Of a stretch of 64,000 nt of DNA, positions 56,638 to 64,000 are shown in pieces (position 1 is the stretch's first letter; each line of letters opens with the position of its first letter). The notes below the pieces were generated by a model. That model ran no database searches, was not told the origin of the DNA, and saw nothing but the letters and a program-made list of their open reading frames with translations. A program made the translations under genes and the position numbers. The DNA lies in the IMG/VR virus record IMGVR_UViG_3300025889_018102, positions 1-64,000 of that record; one strand, 5' to 3'. The stretch comes from a virus.

Positions 56638-56955
56638 ATGCTGAAGAGAAAACGTAGACAAGATCGAAAGCACGCAGTGTACAAGATCACCAATATACTG
56701 TCTCAAGAATTTTATATTGGTATTACTGTATGCCAGGGTGCAGCAGTGAAGCGTAGTTTAAAAGTACGCTGGCAAAAGCATGTTCATCGTGCATTGAATG
56801 AGAATCTTGATTGGAATTTGTGCAACGCAATACGCTTTTGGGGAGTGGAATGCTTCACTATAGACTTAGTTGAAGTTGTGCGCGGACGTAAGCCAGCGCA
56901 TTCTCGTGAGCGCGAATTGATACGTGAACTCGATCCTCACTTAAATACTGCTTGA
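56638..56955 (+). CDS. GIY-YIG endonuclease
   Basis: 105 residues from ATG 56638. YKITNILSQEFYIGITV is the GIY-YIG core (YKI and YIG), followed by RWQKHVHRAL and an ExxELI helix. The start codon sits about eight bases after the -10 box, so the mRNA may be leaderless. It could be a mobile nuclease sitting within the early region. Confidence 0.75.
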   Translation: MLKRKRRQDRKHAVYKITNILSQEFYIGITVCQGAAVKRSLKVRWQKHVHRALNENLDWNLCNAIRFWGVECFTIDLVEVVRGRKPAHSRERELIRELDPHLNTA

Positions 56956-56979
56956 CATCTAGAGTAAAACCTGTATAAT
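56952..56979 (+). promoter_or_regulatory. Early sigma70 promoter
   Basis: TTGACA at 56952 and TATAAT at 56974, spacer 16; the -35 overlaps the GIY-YIG stop. Leader GTTGATGACACGGAG. Confidence 0.87.
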
Positions 56980-57010
56980 AGTAGCATAAGTTGATGACAC
57001 GGAGAAAGTA

Positions 57011-57172
57011 ATGAGTAAGAAACATTATCAAGAATTGGCATATCAGATAAGTCTTATGTTGAATCCTGATTGTAGATTGAATGCAGCAGTTGCGGTTGCT
57101 AATGCTTGTGCTCAGTTTAATCCTCGGTTCGATTATGATAAGTTTTATGTAGCCTGCGGAGTGTCTAAGTGA
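57011..57172 (+). CDS. Small early hypothetical protein
   Basis: 53 residues, MSKKHYQELAYQISLMLNPD with three Cys. Directly downstream of an early promoter, with CGGAG. No family recognised. Confidence 0.6.
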   Translation: MSKKHYQELAYQISLMLNPDCRLNAAVAVANACAQFNPRFDYDKFYVACGVSK

Positions 57173-57330
57173 AAGAATATACCGTTTACTTTTATGTTGG
57201 TTTAGATGGTAAAGATATGGAAGCAGTATATGAGTGTGAAAGTGCAGACGAAGCAGAGGATCGTTTCCGTTCTGACTTTGGGTTCGATATGGTATATCTA
57301 GATATGATCTGTCGTACTGATAAGGCTTGA
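57169..57330 (+). CDS. Small early hypothetical protein from GTG
   Basis: 53 residues, beginning MKEYTVYFYVGLDGKDMEAV. GTG overlaps the preceding stop. The pattern resembles small beta-alpha phage proteins of unknown function. Confidence 0.55.
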   Translation: MKEYTVYFYVGLDGKDMEAVYECESADEAEDRFRSDFGFDMVYLDMICRTDKA

Positions 57331-57354
57331 CATTTAGTTCAGTTACTGTCATAG
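57327..57354 (+). promoter_or_regulatory. Degenerate sigma70 promoter
   Basis: TTGACATTTAGTT copies the early promoter module, but the -10 position reads TCATAG. It is weak or decayed. Confidence 0.4.
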
Positions 57355-57362
57355 GATTAGAG

Positions 57363-57551
57363 ATGAACAAAGAACTTCTGAAGTTGATTAAGGCAGCGAA
57401 GGCTCCGAAACAAGTCCTGAAGGAGGAATGGTTTCAGGAATTTTGTGAGAACTTCGCCTTTGTAATTCTGGCTGAGGCAGAAGCTGAATGCGAGAAAGAA
57501 TATCAAGTCGCTCTTGCTCAAAAAGAAGTTAAAAATTACGCAATCAATTAG
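57363..57551 (+). CDS. Small helical early protein
   Basis: 62 residues from ATG 57363. Helical, with FCENFAFVILAEAEAECEKE similar in layout, not sequence, to the FAELIVREC proteins. No family recognised. Confidence 0.55.
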   Translation: MNKELLKLIKAAKAPKQVLKEEWFQEFCENFAFVILAEAEAECEKEYQVALAQKEVKNYAIN

Positions 57552-57559
57552 GAAAGAAT

Positions 57560-57703
57560 ATGGCTAAGACTTTTAAACTCCGAGATCCGTATGCTCGTGA
57601 ACTGTTGACAAGTGGAAAGTATAAGCAACGAGTAGTTTCTCTCAAAAAAGTTTATAAGCGTAAATATCGCAATCAAAAGGAAGCTCTAAATGAACTGCAA
57701 TGA
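57560..57703 (+). CDS. Small basic protein (DUF7230-like)
   Basis: 47 residues, MAKTFKLRDPYARELL then Lys/Arg-rich. The start and the basic tail match a small family seen in phages and bacteria. GGAAAG precedes the start; it overlaps the ligase start. Confidence 0.6.
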   Translation: MAKTFKLRDPYARELLTSGKYKQRVVSLKKVYKRKYRNQKEALNELQ

Positions 57704-58985
57704 TATTTTGGAAGCACTTGCAGCAACATCTTCTCGTCTAGAGAAGGAGGCGATTCTACGGAAGAATCGTGACGATGCTGATCTAAAGAAAGTATTTTTT
57801 CTTGCTCTTAATCCGATGATTAATTTTTATATTCGGAAGATTCCGGAATATACTTCTCAATCACTCGTGACATTGAATTGGGCTTTGACGGAGCTGAATC
57901 GATTTTCTAGTCGTGAGTTGACAGGTAATGCTGCAATCTCACATCTGCAACTTGTACTTAGTTCATTGAAGGAGAGTGATGCTTGTGTCATTGAAAAAAT
58001 CATTAAACGAGATCTCCGCTGCGGAGTATCAGAGGCAACAGCAAACAAGATTTGGAAGAATCTCATTCCAGAATACCCAGTTATGCTGGCTTCCGGATTC
58101 GACCAGAAGGCAGTTGATAAAATCAAATTCCCAGCCGTTGTCCAACACAAGTTGGATGGCATGCGCTTTAACGCAATCGTCAAAGACGGAAAAGTAGAAT
58201 TTCGTTCACGTAATGGTAAACCCATCGATCTTCTTGGCGAACTAGAGGAAGATTTTCTACAACTATTTCAGTTGCAAGCGGGTAAAGGTGTAGTATATGA
58301 TGGTGAATTGTTGGTAAAAGATGCAGCAGGGATTCTTGATCGTAAAACTGGTAATGGTATTCTGAATAAAGCAGTGAAAGGTACTATCTCCAAAAAAGAA
58401 GCCATGTTGGTTTGTGCAACACTTTGGGATATTATTCCTTTAGACGATTTTAAGAAAGAAAAATCTTCCTTTACCTATAAAAAACGGTTTTATCTAGCTC
58501 TTAAAGACGCAAAATTCACTCCACGAGTTGGACTTGTTACTTCACATGAAGTAAATTCTTTAGATGAAGCTCAAGAAATTTTTCAATCCTACCTAGAGCG
58601 AGGTGAAGAAGGTATCATTCTTAAAGATCTAAATGCACCTTGGGAAGCTAAACGTGCAAAGCATCAAGTGAAATTTAAGGGTGAACTAGAGTGCGATCTA
58701 AAGTGCGTAGAGTGGGAAAAAGGTACCGGCAAGAATGCTAATCGTCTAGGTAATCTTGTACTAGAATCTGCAGATGGAAAGATTCGAGTATCCGTTGGTA
58801 CTGGATTTACTGATGCAGATCGTGATTCAATCAAGCGTAAAAATGTAGTCGGTAAAATCGTAGCTATTAAATATAATGCTCGGATTCAGGATAAGAATGG
58901 CGGACCAGAGTCATTGTTTCTTCCTGTGTTTCTAGAGATTCGGGAAGATAAAACAGTGGCTGATTCATCGGAAAACATTAAATGA
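57690..58985 (+). CDS. ATP-dependent DNA ligase
   Basis: 431 residues (T4 gp30 487). VQHKLDGMRFNAIV is motif I with catalytic Lys, EFRSRNGKPI is near motif Ia/III, YDGELLVKD motif III, EEGIILKDL motif IV and KFKGELECDL motif V. It seals nicks with ATP. G+C is higher than in other replication genes. Confidence 0.95.
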   Translation: MNCNDILEALAATSSRLEKEAILRKNRDDADLKKVFFLALNPMINFYIRKIPEYTSQSLVTLNWALTELNRFSSRELTGNAAISHLQLVLSSLKESDACVIEKIIKRDLRCGVSEATANKIWKNLIPEYPVMLASGFDQKAVDKIKFPAVVQHKLDGMRFNAIVKDGKVEFRSRNGKPIDLLGELEEDFLQLFQLQAGKGVVYDGELLVKDAAGILDRKTGNGILNKAVKGTISKKEAMLVCATLWDIIPLDDFKKEKSSFTYKKRFYLALKDAKFTPRVGLVTSHEVNSLDEAQEIFQSYLERGEEGIILKDLNAPWEAKRAKHQVKFKGELECDLKCVEWEKGTGKNANRLGNLVLESADGKIRVSVGTGFTDADRDSIKRKNVVGKIVAIKYNARIQDKNGGPESLFLPVFLEIREDKTVADSSENIK

Positions 58986-59752
58986 AGATTGGGCTTGTGT
59001 CAGATTTACATTTAGAATTTGGAGATCTAGATCTTCCGAATAAAGAAAATATTGACACACTTATTCTCGGTGGTGATATTTGTATTGCTGGAAAGATGTC
59101 TCAGTTCGAAGAATTCTTCCGACGTATTGCAGCAGAGTTTCCAGATATCATCTATATCATGGGCAACCATGAGCATTATAATGGTAAATTTGATAAAACA
59201 GAAAATATTCTACGTGAATCACTAGCAAAGTTTTCCAACATCCACATACTCGAAAAGCAGATTAAAAAGATAGATGATGTAGTGTTTATGGGTGGTACAT
59301 TGTGGACAGATTATAATAATAAAGATTCTATTACAATGTGGCAGTGTCGGCAATCAATGAATGATTACCAAATTATTAGAGTTGCCAAAGAAAACTATCG
59401 CCGCCTTCTTCCAGAGGATACATTACTAGAGCATCAAAGGACAATTGATTTTTTGAAGAAGTCTCTATCTGAGCATCAAAGTGACAAAGTAGTTGTGGTT
59501 GGTCATCATGCACCATCTACACTTAGTGTAAAACCTCAGTATGCTGATCAACATTTGATTAATGGTGCCTATTGTTCTGATCTTAGTGAATTGATTCTTG
59601 ACAATCCACAAATTAAACTTTGGACTCATGGTCATACTCATGCACCGTTTGATTATATGATTGGAGGGACTAGGGTTGTCTGTAATCCTCGAGGATACTG
59701 GCAATATGAAGTATTTGAACTGGGATATACATATCAATTATTGGAGGTATAG
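58982..59752 (+). CDS. Calcineurin-like metallophosphoesterase
   Basis: 256 residues. SDLHLEF (DxH), GGDIC (GD), MGNHEHY (GNHE), VVGHHAP and THGHTH provide the five metal-site motifs. Phage homologues are of unknown substrate. It overlaps the ligase stop by four bases. Confidence 0.9.
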   Translation: MKIGLVSDLHLEFGDLDLPNKENIDTLILGGDICIAGKMSQFEEFFRRIAAEFPDIIYIMGNHEHYNGKFDKTENILRESLAKFSNIHILEKQIKKIDDVVFMGGTLWTDYNNKDSITMWQCRQSMNDYQIIRVAKENYRRLLPEDTLLEHQRTIDFLKKSLSEHQSDKVVVVGHHAPSTLSVKPQYADQHLINGAYCSDLSELILDNPQIKLWTHGHTHAPFDYMIGGTRVVCNPRGYWQYEVFELGYTYQLLEV

Positions 59753-59754
59753 AA

Positions 59755-59985
59755 ATGAGAGTGATTAATAATGATTTTATTGAAACTATGAAACCCTGTA
59801 GAAAGAAACCGATTGTAGTTCATGCAGTACAAATGAGTGAAGATTTTGTTGTAAATACTCTAGAGGGTTTAATGAAAGGTTCTGCGGGTGATTATTTGAT
59901 TAAAGGTGTGAGGGGTGAATTTTATTCATGTGAGAAAAGTATTTTTGAAGAAACCTATGCATGGATTGGAGAAGAAAATTTTTAA
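59755..59985 (+). CDS. Small hypothetical protein (PGDYL-type)
   Basis: 76 residues. CRKKPIVVHAVQMSEDF, the turn GSAGDYLIKGVRGEFYSCE and ending FEETYAWI follow a small-domain pattern common in phages. Function unknown. Confidence 0.65.
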   Translation: MRVINNDFIETMKPCRKKPIVVHAVQMSEDFVVNTLEGLMKGSAGDYLIKGVRGEFYSCEKSIFEETYAWIGEENF

Positions 59986-60202
59986 TGAAAAAGTTATTGA
60001 ATGGGTCAGTACTATATTTTTGATTTTGGGTGTAATATTGACAAGTTATAATATTTTTCCTGCCAATATCTGGGTTGCTTTTTTAGGTAATACTGGTTGG
60101 ATAATTATTGGTATAATATGGAAAAAGGCTAGTCTTGTTATTGTAAGTATCTTTTTAGGTGTGATATACTTATCGGGGTTGTTTAATTATTATGTATTAT
60201 GA
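59957..60202 (+). CDS. Small three-helix membrane protein (DUF6552-like)
   Basis: 81 residues from ATG 59957. Three hydrophobic stretches (VSTIFLILGVILTSYNIF, AFLGNTGWIIIGIIW, LVIVSIFLGVIYLSGLF). The layout matches small DUF6552 phage membrane proteins. Role unknown; the start overlaps the previous gene by 29 bases. Confidence 0.6.
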   Translation: MHGLEKKIFNEKVIEWVSTIFLILGVILTSYNIFPANIWVAFLGNTGWIIIGIIWKKASLVIVSIFLGVIYLSGLFNYYVL

Positions 60203-60462
60203 ATGCAAAAATATATAAACTTAAAGAAAAACCATATACCTTTAAGTTATCTCTTTTTACAGATAAAGAAATAGAATTAACTTTAAAAGCAGTTAATATG
60301 TTTTCATCTATTAAGGGTAAAGTAACGAAACGAAGTCTACCTTTTGTAGAACCTTTACATGTTATTAATTGTCTCAATATGGCGAGAATAAATTTTGCTT
60401 TCTTCTCTGTTGAAGAACAAGATATGTGCAAAAAAATTTTAGAAACTGTAGAGCGGACATGA
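60199..60462 (+). CDS. Hypothetical protein
   Basis: 87 residues with mixed strands and helices (PYTFKLSLFTDKEIELTLKA). Four-base overlaps on both sides. No family recognised. Confidence 0.55.
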   Translation: MNAKIYKLKEKPYTFKLSLFTDKEIELTLKAVNMFSSIKGKVTKRSLPFVEPLHVINCLNMARINFAFFSVEEQDMCKKILETVERT

Positions 60463-61016
60463 ATATATTTTATTTAAGTAAAGATCATGAAGAATGTGCT
60501 AGAATGCATCTAGATAAACATGTAGTGAAGATGATTTTAGAATATGCACAACTGCTATCTACTGCTCATCGTGTTTTAGATGGGCAACAAATAATTGAAG
60601 AAAGAAATAATAGAAAAGTCAAGATATGGAAATTAGAAGATCAGCTATTAGATTCTTCTTTATACAAAGCTACACATATTAATCATCCATCTGCTATATG
60701 GGTAAGGCAATCAGTGAACAATTATAATTGGTTAATAGATTTGTTGTGTGCAGTATGTAAAGAATATACTTTTCGCTATGAAAAGATTCATAAAGTAGAG
60801 AGATCTGGATTATTGAATACTCTTACAATTAATATTCCGAGAAATATTTCTGATAAAGAATTTATTGAGCCTCCACCTGCGATGCCTGATAAATATAAAG
60901 TATATGGTAATTCTATTGCATCATATAGAAATTATTATATAGGTGCCAAGAATGGGTTTGCGAAATGGAAGAATCGTTCAAAGCCTATTTGGTTTAATCA
61001 ACTAACTACAATATAA
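60459..61016 (+). CDS. Pyrimidine-dimer-glycosylase-like phage protein
   Basis: 185 residues from ATG 60459. MNIFYLSKDHEECARMHLDK followed by HVVKMILEYAQLLSTAHRVL is a strongly conserved phage block resembling the pyrimidine dimer glycosylase superfamily. Lesion-repair activity is inferred from family resemblance, not shown. Confidence 0.6.
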   Translation: MNIFYLSKDHEECARMHLDKHVVKMILEYAQLLSTAHRVLDGQQIIEERNNRKVKIWKLEDQLLDSSLYKATHINHPSAIWVRQSVNNYNWLIDLLCAVCKEYTFRYEKIHKVERSGLLNTLTINIPRNISDKEFIEPPPAMPDKYKVYGNSIASYRNYYIGAKNGFAKWKNRSKPIWFNQLTTI

Positions 61017-61018
61017 TT

Positions 61019-61279
61019 ATGCCACTTTACGATTACAGATGCAGTACATGTGATAATTCTTTTACACGTATTAGTAATATTTCTACTCGGGATGATCCTG
61101 AGAATGAATCTTGTGAGAAATGTGAACAAAAGACAATCAAGAGACAGATTGGAGCTCCTGCTTTAGGCGATTCAGTTCGTTTAGGGTTAAGAACTCATGA
61201 TGATGGATTTAGGGAGGTATTATCAAAAATAGCTGAAAAAGTTCCAAAGAGTAATATGCGAGATAAACTATCACGATGA
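61019..61279 (+). CDS. FmdB-like zinc-ribbon protein
   Basis: 86 residues. MPLYDYRCSTCDNSF and CEKCEQKTIKRQIGAPAL are the FmdB zinc-ribbon halves. The last 35 residues are helical and may be phage-specific. Role unknown. Confidence 0.75.
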   Translation: MPLYDYRCSTCDNSFTRISNISTRDDPENESCEKCEQKTIKRQIGAPALGDSVRLGLRTHDDGFREVLSKIAEKVPKSNMRDKLSR

Positions 61280-61314
61280 TTTCTCTTTCCACCCTTTGCA
61301 GTTAAACAACATAA

Positions 61315-61343
61315 GGATAGGCTGATTCAGCCTATCCTTTTTT
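61315..61343 (+). terminator. Rho-independent terminator
   Basis: GGATAGGCTGA and TCAGCCTATCC form a perfect hairpin followed by six T, separating the ligase operon from phoH. Confidence 0.95.
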
Positions 61344-61359
61344 ACTTTCGAGGGCTGTA

Positions 61360-62097
61360 ATGACAAAAAGAGCAGAGAAACTAGAAAAAAAACCAAGATT
61401 AACATTAGCTCACAATAGATTAACAGTAACAATTGATAGTTTAAAAATTATCAATCCTCTTACTACAAATCAAAAGAAATTTTTTGAGTATTATAAAAAT
61501 CAAGAAAAAGCTATAATGTTACATGGAGTAGCGGGAACAGGAAAAACATATATAGCGTTATATAAAGCCCTTGAAGAAGTACTAGATAAAGGTAACTCAT
61601 TTAAAAAAGTAATTATTGTTAGATCTGCAGTACAGGCGAGAGAGATAGGTCATTTACCCGGTGATGAATCAGAAAAAGTTGAGGTATACAAAAGACCATA
61701 TATAGATATATGTACTGATTTATTCAATCGCAAAGATGCATTCCAACGATTACAAGAACAAAATATAGCAGAATTTATTATTACTTCTTTTATTAGAGGA
61801 GTTACATTAGATAATAGTATTATTATTGTTGATGAAGCACAAAATCTAAACGATTCTGAATTTAATACAATCATGACTCGTGTAGGTAAAAATTCTAAAA
61901 TAATTTTTTGTGGAGACTTTAGACAGACAGATCTTTGTAAGAAAAGTGATCTTTCAGGTTTGAAGAAATTCTTAGCTATAGCTAAATTAATATCTTCATT
62001 TAAGATGATAGAGTTTTCTGTTGATGAAATAGTTAGATCTGATTTAGTGAAAGAATATATATTAGCTAGATTACAATATGAGGAAAAACAAACTTAA
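61360..62097 (+). CDS. phoH: PhoH-like ATPase
   Basis: 245 residues. MLHGVAGTGKTYIALY is Walker A, SIIIVDEAQNLND Walker B, and KIIFCGDFRQTDL the family sensor region. PhoH-like proteins are frequent in marine phages; a link to phosphate or RNA metabolism is debated. The window also has a phosphate transporter. Confidence 0.93.
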   Translation: MTKRAEKLEKKPRLTLAHNRLTVTIDSLKIINPLTTNQKKFFEYYKNQEKAIMLHGVAGTGKTYIALYKALEEVLDKGNSFKKVIIVRSAVQAREIGHLPGDESEKVEVYKRPYIDICTDLFNRKDAFQRLQEQNIAEFIITSFIRGVTLDNSIIIVDEAQNLNDSEFNTIMTRVGKNSKIIFCGDFRQTDLCKKSDLSGLKKFLAIAKLISSFKMIEFSVDEIVRSDLVKEYILARLQYEEKQT

Positions 62098-62099
62098 TT

Positions 62100-62762
62100 A
62101 TGCAACATTTTAATCATGTAAATAACTTGAATCTGCCGTTATTGAATCAAATTAATACGGATACAGGTAGATTTTATGAAACGATAGAGGGAGAAAAATT
62201 TCCCTCTATCACTACAGTATTAAGTCTTTATAATCAAAAGTACATCACTGAATGGAAGTCTAGAGTGGGTGAAGAATATGCTAATAAGATAGCATCACAG
62301 GCAGCTAAAAGAGGAACTATATTACATGAAAATGTAGAACATTATTTAAGTAATCGCACTGTACCATTTGTATCATTTAGACAACAAGAATTATTTAACA
62401 GTATACAGCCATTGTTAGATGATATAAATAATATACATTGTTTAGAGCAACGTTTATTTTCTAGACATTTAAAAGTTGCGGGTACTGTTGACTGTATTGC
62501 AGAACATGAGAATAGATTAAGTGTAATCGATTTTAAAACATCGTCAAAAACTAAAGAAAAATCTAATATAGAAAACTATTTCATGCAATGTTCTGCATAT
62601 GCTATTATGTATGAAGAAATGACTGGAATACCTATACAGAAAATTGTTATCATTATAGCGGTTGAAGATGATATTCCACAGATCTTTATTGAGAAACGTG
62701 ATAATTTTGTAAAAAGTTTATTATATTATCGAAATCTTTATAGAGAAGAGAAAAATGTTTGA
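62100..62762 (+). CDS. RecB-like PD-(D/E)XK nuclease
   Basis: 220 residues. GTILHENVEHYL, VAGTVDCIAE and LSVIDFKTS give the His/Glu, Asp and DxK elements of the exonuclease fold, similar to MGME1-like phage exonucleases. Probably degrades or processes DNA ends. Two bases separate it from phoH; it overlaps the spanin start. Confidence 0.87.
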   Translation: MQHFNHVNNLNLPLLNQINTDTGRFYETIEGEKFPSITTVLSLYNQKYITEWKSRVGEEYANKIASQAAKRGTILHENVEHYLSNRTVPFVSFRQQELFNSIQPLLDDINNIHCLEQRLFSRHLKVAGTVDCIAEHENRLSVIDFKTSSKTKEKSNIENYFMQCSAYAIMYEEMTGIPIQKIVIIIAVEDDIPQIFIEKRDNFVKSLLYYRNLYREEKNV

Positions 62763-63345
62763 ATGGTTTTTGTTAAATAACATATCCTATTTAGTTCATA
62801 TATTGTTTATAATAGGATTAGTTGGATCTATAATAATTAAATTTGTAAAAAGATTTTCTTATATTGCAAAATTTGCAGCACCATTATTTTACATTTTATT
62901 TCTTGCTGGAGTATATCTAGAGGGAAATTTAAATGGTACTTCCAATTATCTTAAAGCAGTAGCCGCTTTCAACGAAAAGATAAAGGAAGCAGAGGGAAAA
63001 TCAAAGGAAGTTAATGAAAGAATAAAAACAGTATATGTTGATAGAGTACAAATTATTAAAGAAAAAGGTAAAGATAATGTTAAATATATTGAGAAGGTTG
63101 TTACTAAATATGATAACATGTGTACTTTGTCTAATGCTGCTATCGGGGTGCATAACAGCGCCAGTCAAAATGAAGTGGCCCGAAGTACCACAGGAACTGA
63201 TGAAGGTGCCTCCGATGTTAAAATCAGTGAACTCCTCAAAACAATCAACGACAACTACTCCATCTATTACCAAACCAGAGAACAAGTAATTGCTTGGCAA
63301 ACCTGGTATAACGAACAAAAGAAAATTTTTGAAAGTGTGAAATAA
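62755..63345 (+). CDS. Putative inner-membrane spanin (Rz-like)
   Basis: 196 residues. Two N-terminal hydrophobic segments (YLVHILFIIGLVGSIII, FAAPLFYILFLAGVYL) are followed by a long periplasmic coiled coil (FNEKIKEAEGKSKEVNERIK). A lipoprotein frame is embedded in its 3' half, the Rz/Rz1 layout. One helix more than classical Rz. It would join the two membranes at lysis. Confidence 0.7.
   Translation: MFEWFLLNNISYLVHILFIIGLVGSIIIKFVKRFSYIAKFAAPLFYILFLAGVYLEGNLNGTSNYLKAVAAFNEKIKEAEGKSKEVNERIKTVYVDRVQIIKEKGKDNVKYIEKVVTKYDNMCTLSNAAIGVHNSASQNEVARSTTGTDEGASDVKISELLKTINDNYSIYYQTREQVIAWQTWYNEQKKIFESVK
63077..63289 (+). CDS. Putative outer-membrane spanin lipoprotein (Rz1-like), embedded
   Basis: 70 residues from ATG 63077 in another frame inside the Rz-like gene; AAAGG is about eight bases upstream. 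LCLMLLSGC is a lipobox, and the mature part is short and Pro/Ser/Thr-rich (PVKMKWPEVPQELMKVPPML). That matches Rz1. Confidence 0.72.
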   Translation: MLNILRRLLLNMITCVLCLMLLSGCITAPVKMKWPEVPQELMKVPPMLKSVNSSKQSTTTTPSITKPENK

Positions 63346-63548
63346 TGGATATATTTTTCATTCAACTTTTTTTTATATGTTTAATGGAAGATAAAAAATC
63401 TTGTAATTTTTATATGTCTAAGATAAAAACAAACCAGGAAATAGAATGTGTAATTCAATTGAAGGAAAATCACAAAATGTTGGAAAGTATGGGGGCTAAA
63501 TTTATAAAAGGAACTTGTATTGGACCCATTGAAATGGCAGAAATATGA
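63345..63548 (+). CDS. Small protein with hydrophobic N-terminus and Cys
   Basis: 67 residues. MDIFFIQLFFICLMED may be a signal or anchor; four Cys follow (KSCNF, ECVIQ, GTCIG and one in the anchor). Possibly exported. No family recognised. Confidence 0.5.
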   Translation: MDIFFIQLFFICLMEDKKSCNFYMSKIKTNQEIECVIQLKENHKMLESMGAKFIKGTCIGPIEMAEI

Positions 63549-63582
63549 TTTTTAATAACTTTGTATTTGCGAGGATCGTAAC

Positions 63583-64000
63583 ATGAGATATAAAATTCTA
63601 TTATTATTAAGTTTTATTTTTCTTAGTGGATGTTCAGTAGTTCAACCAATTGTAGATAGATTTACTATTGCACCATTTGATGCAAATGAATACGCATTAG
63701 TAAATAGTTTAAGAACAACCGCTATTCAAGCAAAACCAAATTGTAATACGGAAAAAGATCCATTAATGATCATCTATAATTATGTGGATTCTCTCTATAA
63801 TACCTCATTACTTTTAAAAAATTATAGCCAACATATTCCTAAAAATGATCAAACTATAAAACCTGTAAATTTAGTATTTAAAATGTCAACAGATTTGAGA
63901 GATAGATATTTAAAGGAACAAAAAGTTAGTAAAACTTATTGTGAATTAAAAATTCAATCAATCATTGATGCATCTGAATCAATTCAAAAAGCAATAGGGA
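63583..64000 (+). CDS. Lipoprotein, 3'-truncated by the window edge
   Basis: 139 codons visible. MRYKILLLLSFIFLSGCSVV is a lipoprotein signal with lipobox LSGC. The rest is helical with two further Cys (PNCNT, TYCEL). It follows the spanin pair, so an envelope role is plausible. The end lies beyond the window. Confidence 0.7.
   Translation, partial: MRYKILLLLSFIFLSGCSVVQPIVDRFTIAPFDANEYALVNSLRTTAIQAKPNCNTEKDPLMIIYNYVDSLYNTSLLLKNYSQHIPKNDQTIKPVNLVFKMSTDLRDRYLKEQKVSKTYCELKIQSIIDASESIQKAIG

Noticed and set aside
1-64000. CRISPR arrays, insertion sequences, integrase or attachment sites
   Set aside because: No regularly spaced repeats, transposase, integrase or terminal inverted repeats were found; the tandem hexamers at 18343 have no spacers. 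The window looks strictly virulent.

Overview
This AT-rich window is part of the genome of a T4-superfamily myovirus that infects a Gram-negative bacterium. The replication core has T4-type order and sequence motifs: sliding clamp gp45, clamp loader gp44/gp62 and RegA at 4.6-7.1 kb; DNA polymerase gp43, UvsX, a gp40-like protein and helicase gp41 at 20.7-25.9 kb; primase gp61, ThyX, MazG and NrdA/NrdB at 39.8-48 kb; RNase H, DsbA, an ATP-dependent DNA ligase and PhoH at 54.5-62.1 kb. Host-like sigma70 promoters, Sec signal peptides, a lipobox and an Rz/Rz1 spanin pair point to a Gram-negative host. I see no photosynthesis genes and cannot name the host genus.

Layout. 0-4.3 kb: a nucleotide-sugar and glycosylation operon (truncated nucleotidyltransferase, PLP 3-dehydrase, 4,6-dehydratase, epimerase, glycosyltransferase). 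4.3-7.7 kb: replication clamp module, RegA and Hsp20. 7.7-12.0 kb: six tRNAs interspersed with an HNH gene and small genes; one tRNA has an unusually long variable arm, one lies between two tRNA-like half sequences, and a GC-richer, strongly foldable non-coding stretch precedes tRNA-Pro. 12.0-20.7 kb: early accessory region of small genes with duplicated paralogues, strong sigma70 promoters, an SR-repeat micropeptide, two deaminases and the only minus-strand gene (HNH). 20.7-29.5 kb: replication and recombination genes, then small genes up to a terminator. 29.5-39.8 kb: late region with TATAAATA-type promoters, encoding virion-like proteins, several of which begin with a T4-like capsid-targeting signal. 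39.8-48 kb: primase and deoxynucleotide supply, with a PiT phosphate transporter between nrdA and nrdB. 48-51.3 kb: five or six exported or membrane proteins, one pilin-like and one chaperone-like. 51.3-58 kb: second early region with the same promoter module. 58-64 kb: ligase, phosphoesterase, PhoH, a RecB-like nuclease, spanins and a lipoprotein cut by the window end.

How it fits together. Early genes are read from near-identical TTGACA/TATAAT promoters, four of which carry a 16-bp element about 14-17 bp upstream of the -35 box. Replication uses the phage-encoded replisome. Nucleotides are supplied by NrdAB, ThyX, dCMP deaminase and MazG, with possible phosphate import by the PiT transporter. 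Late genes use T4-type late promoters that depend on the gp45 clamp. Late products seem to include enzymes packaged inside the head. Functions are inferred from sequence motifs and recalled family features; no database search was possible.
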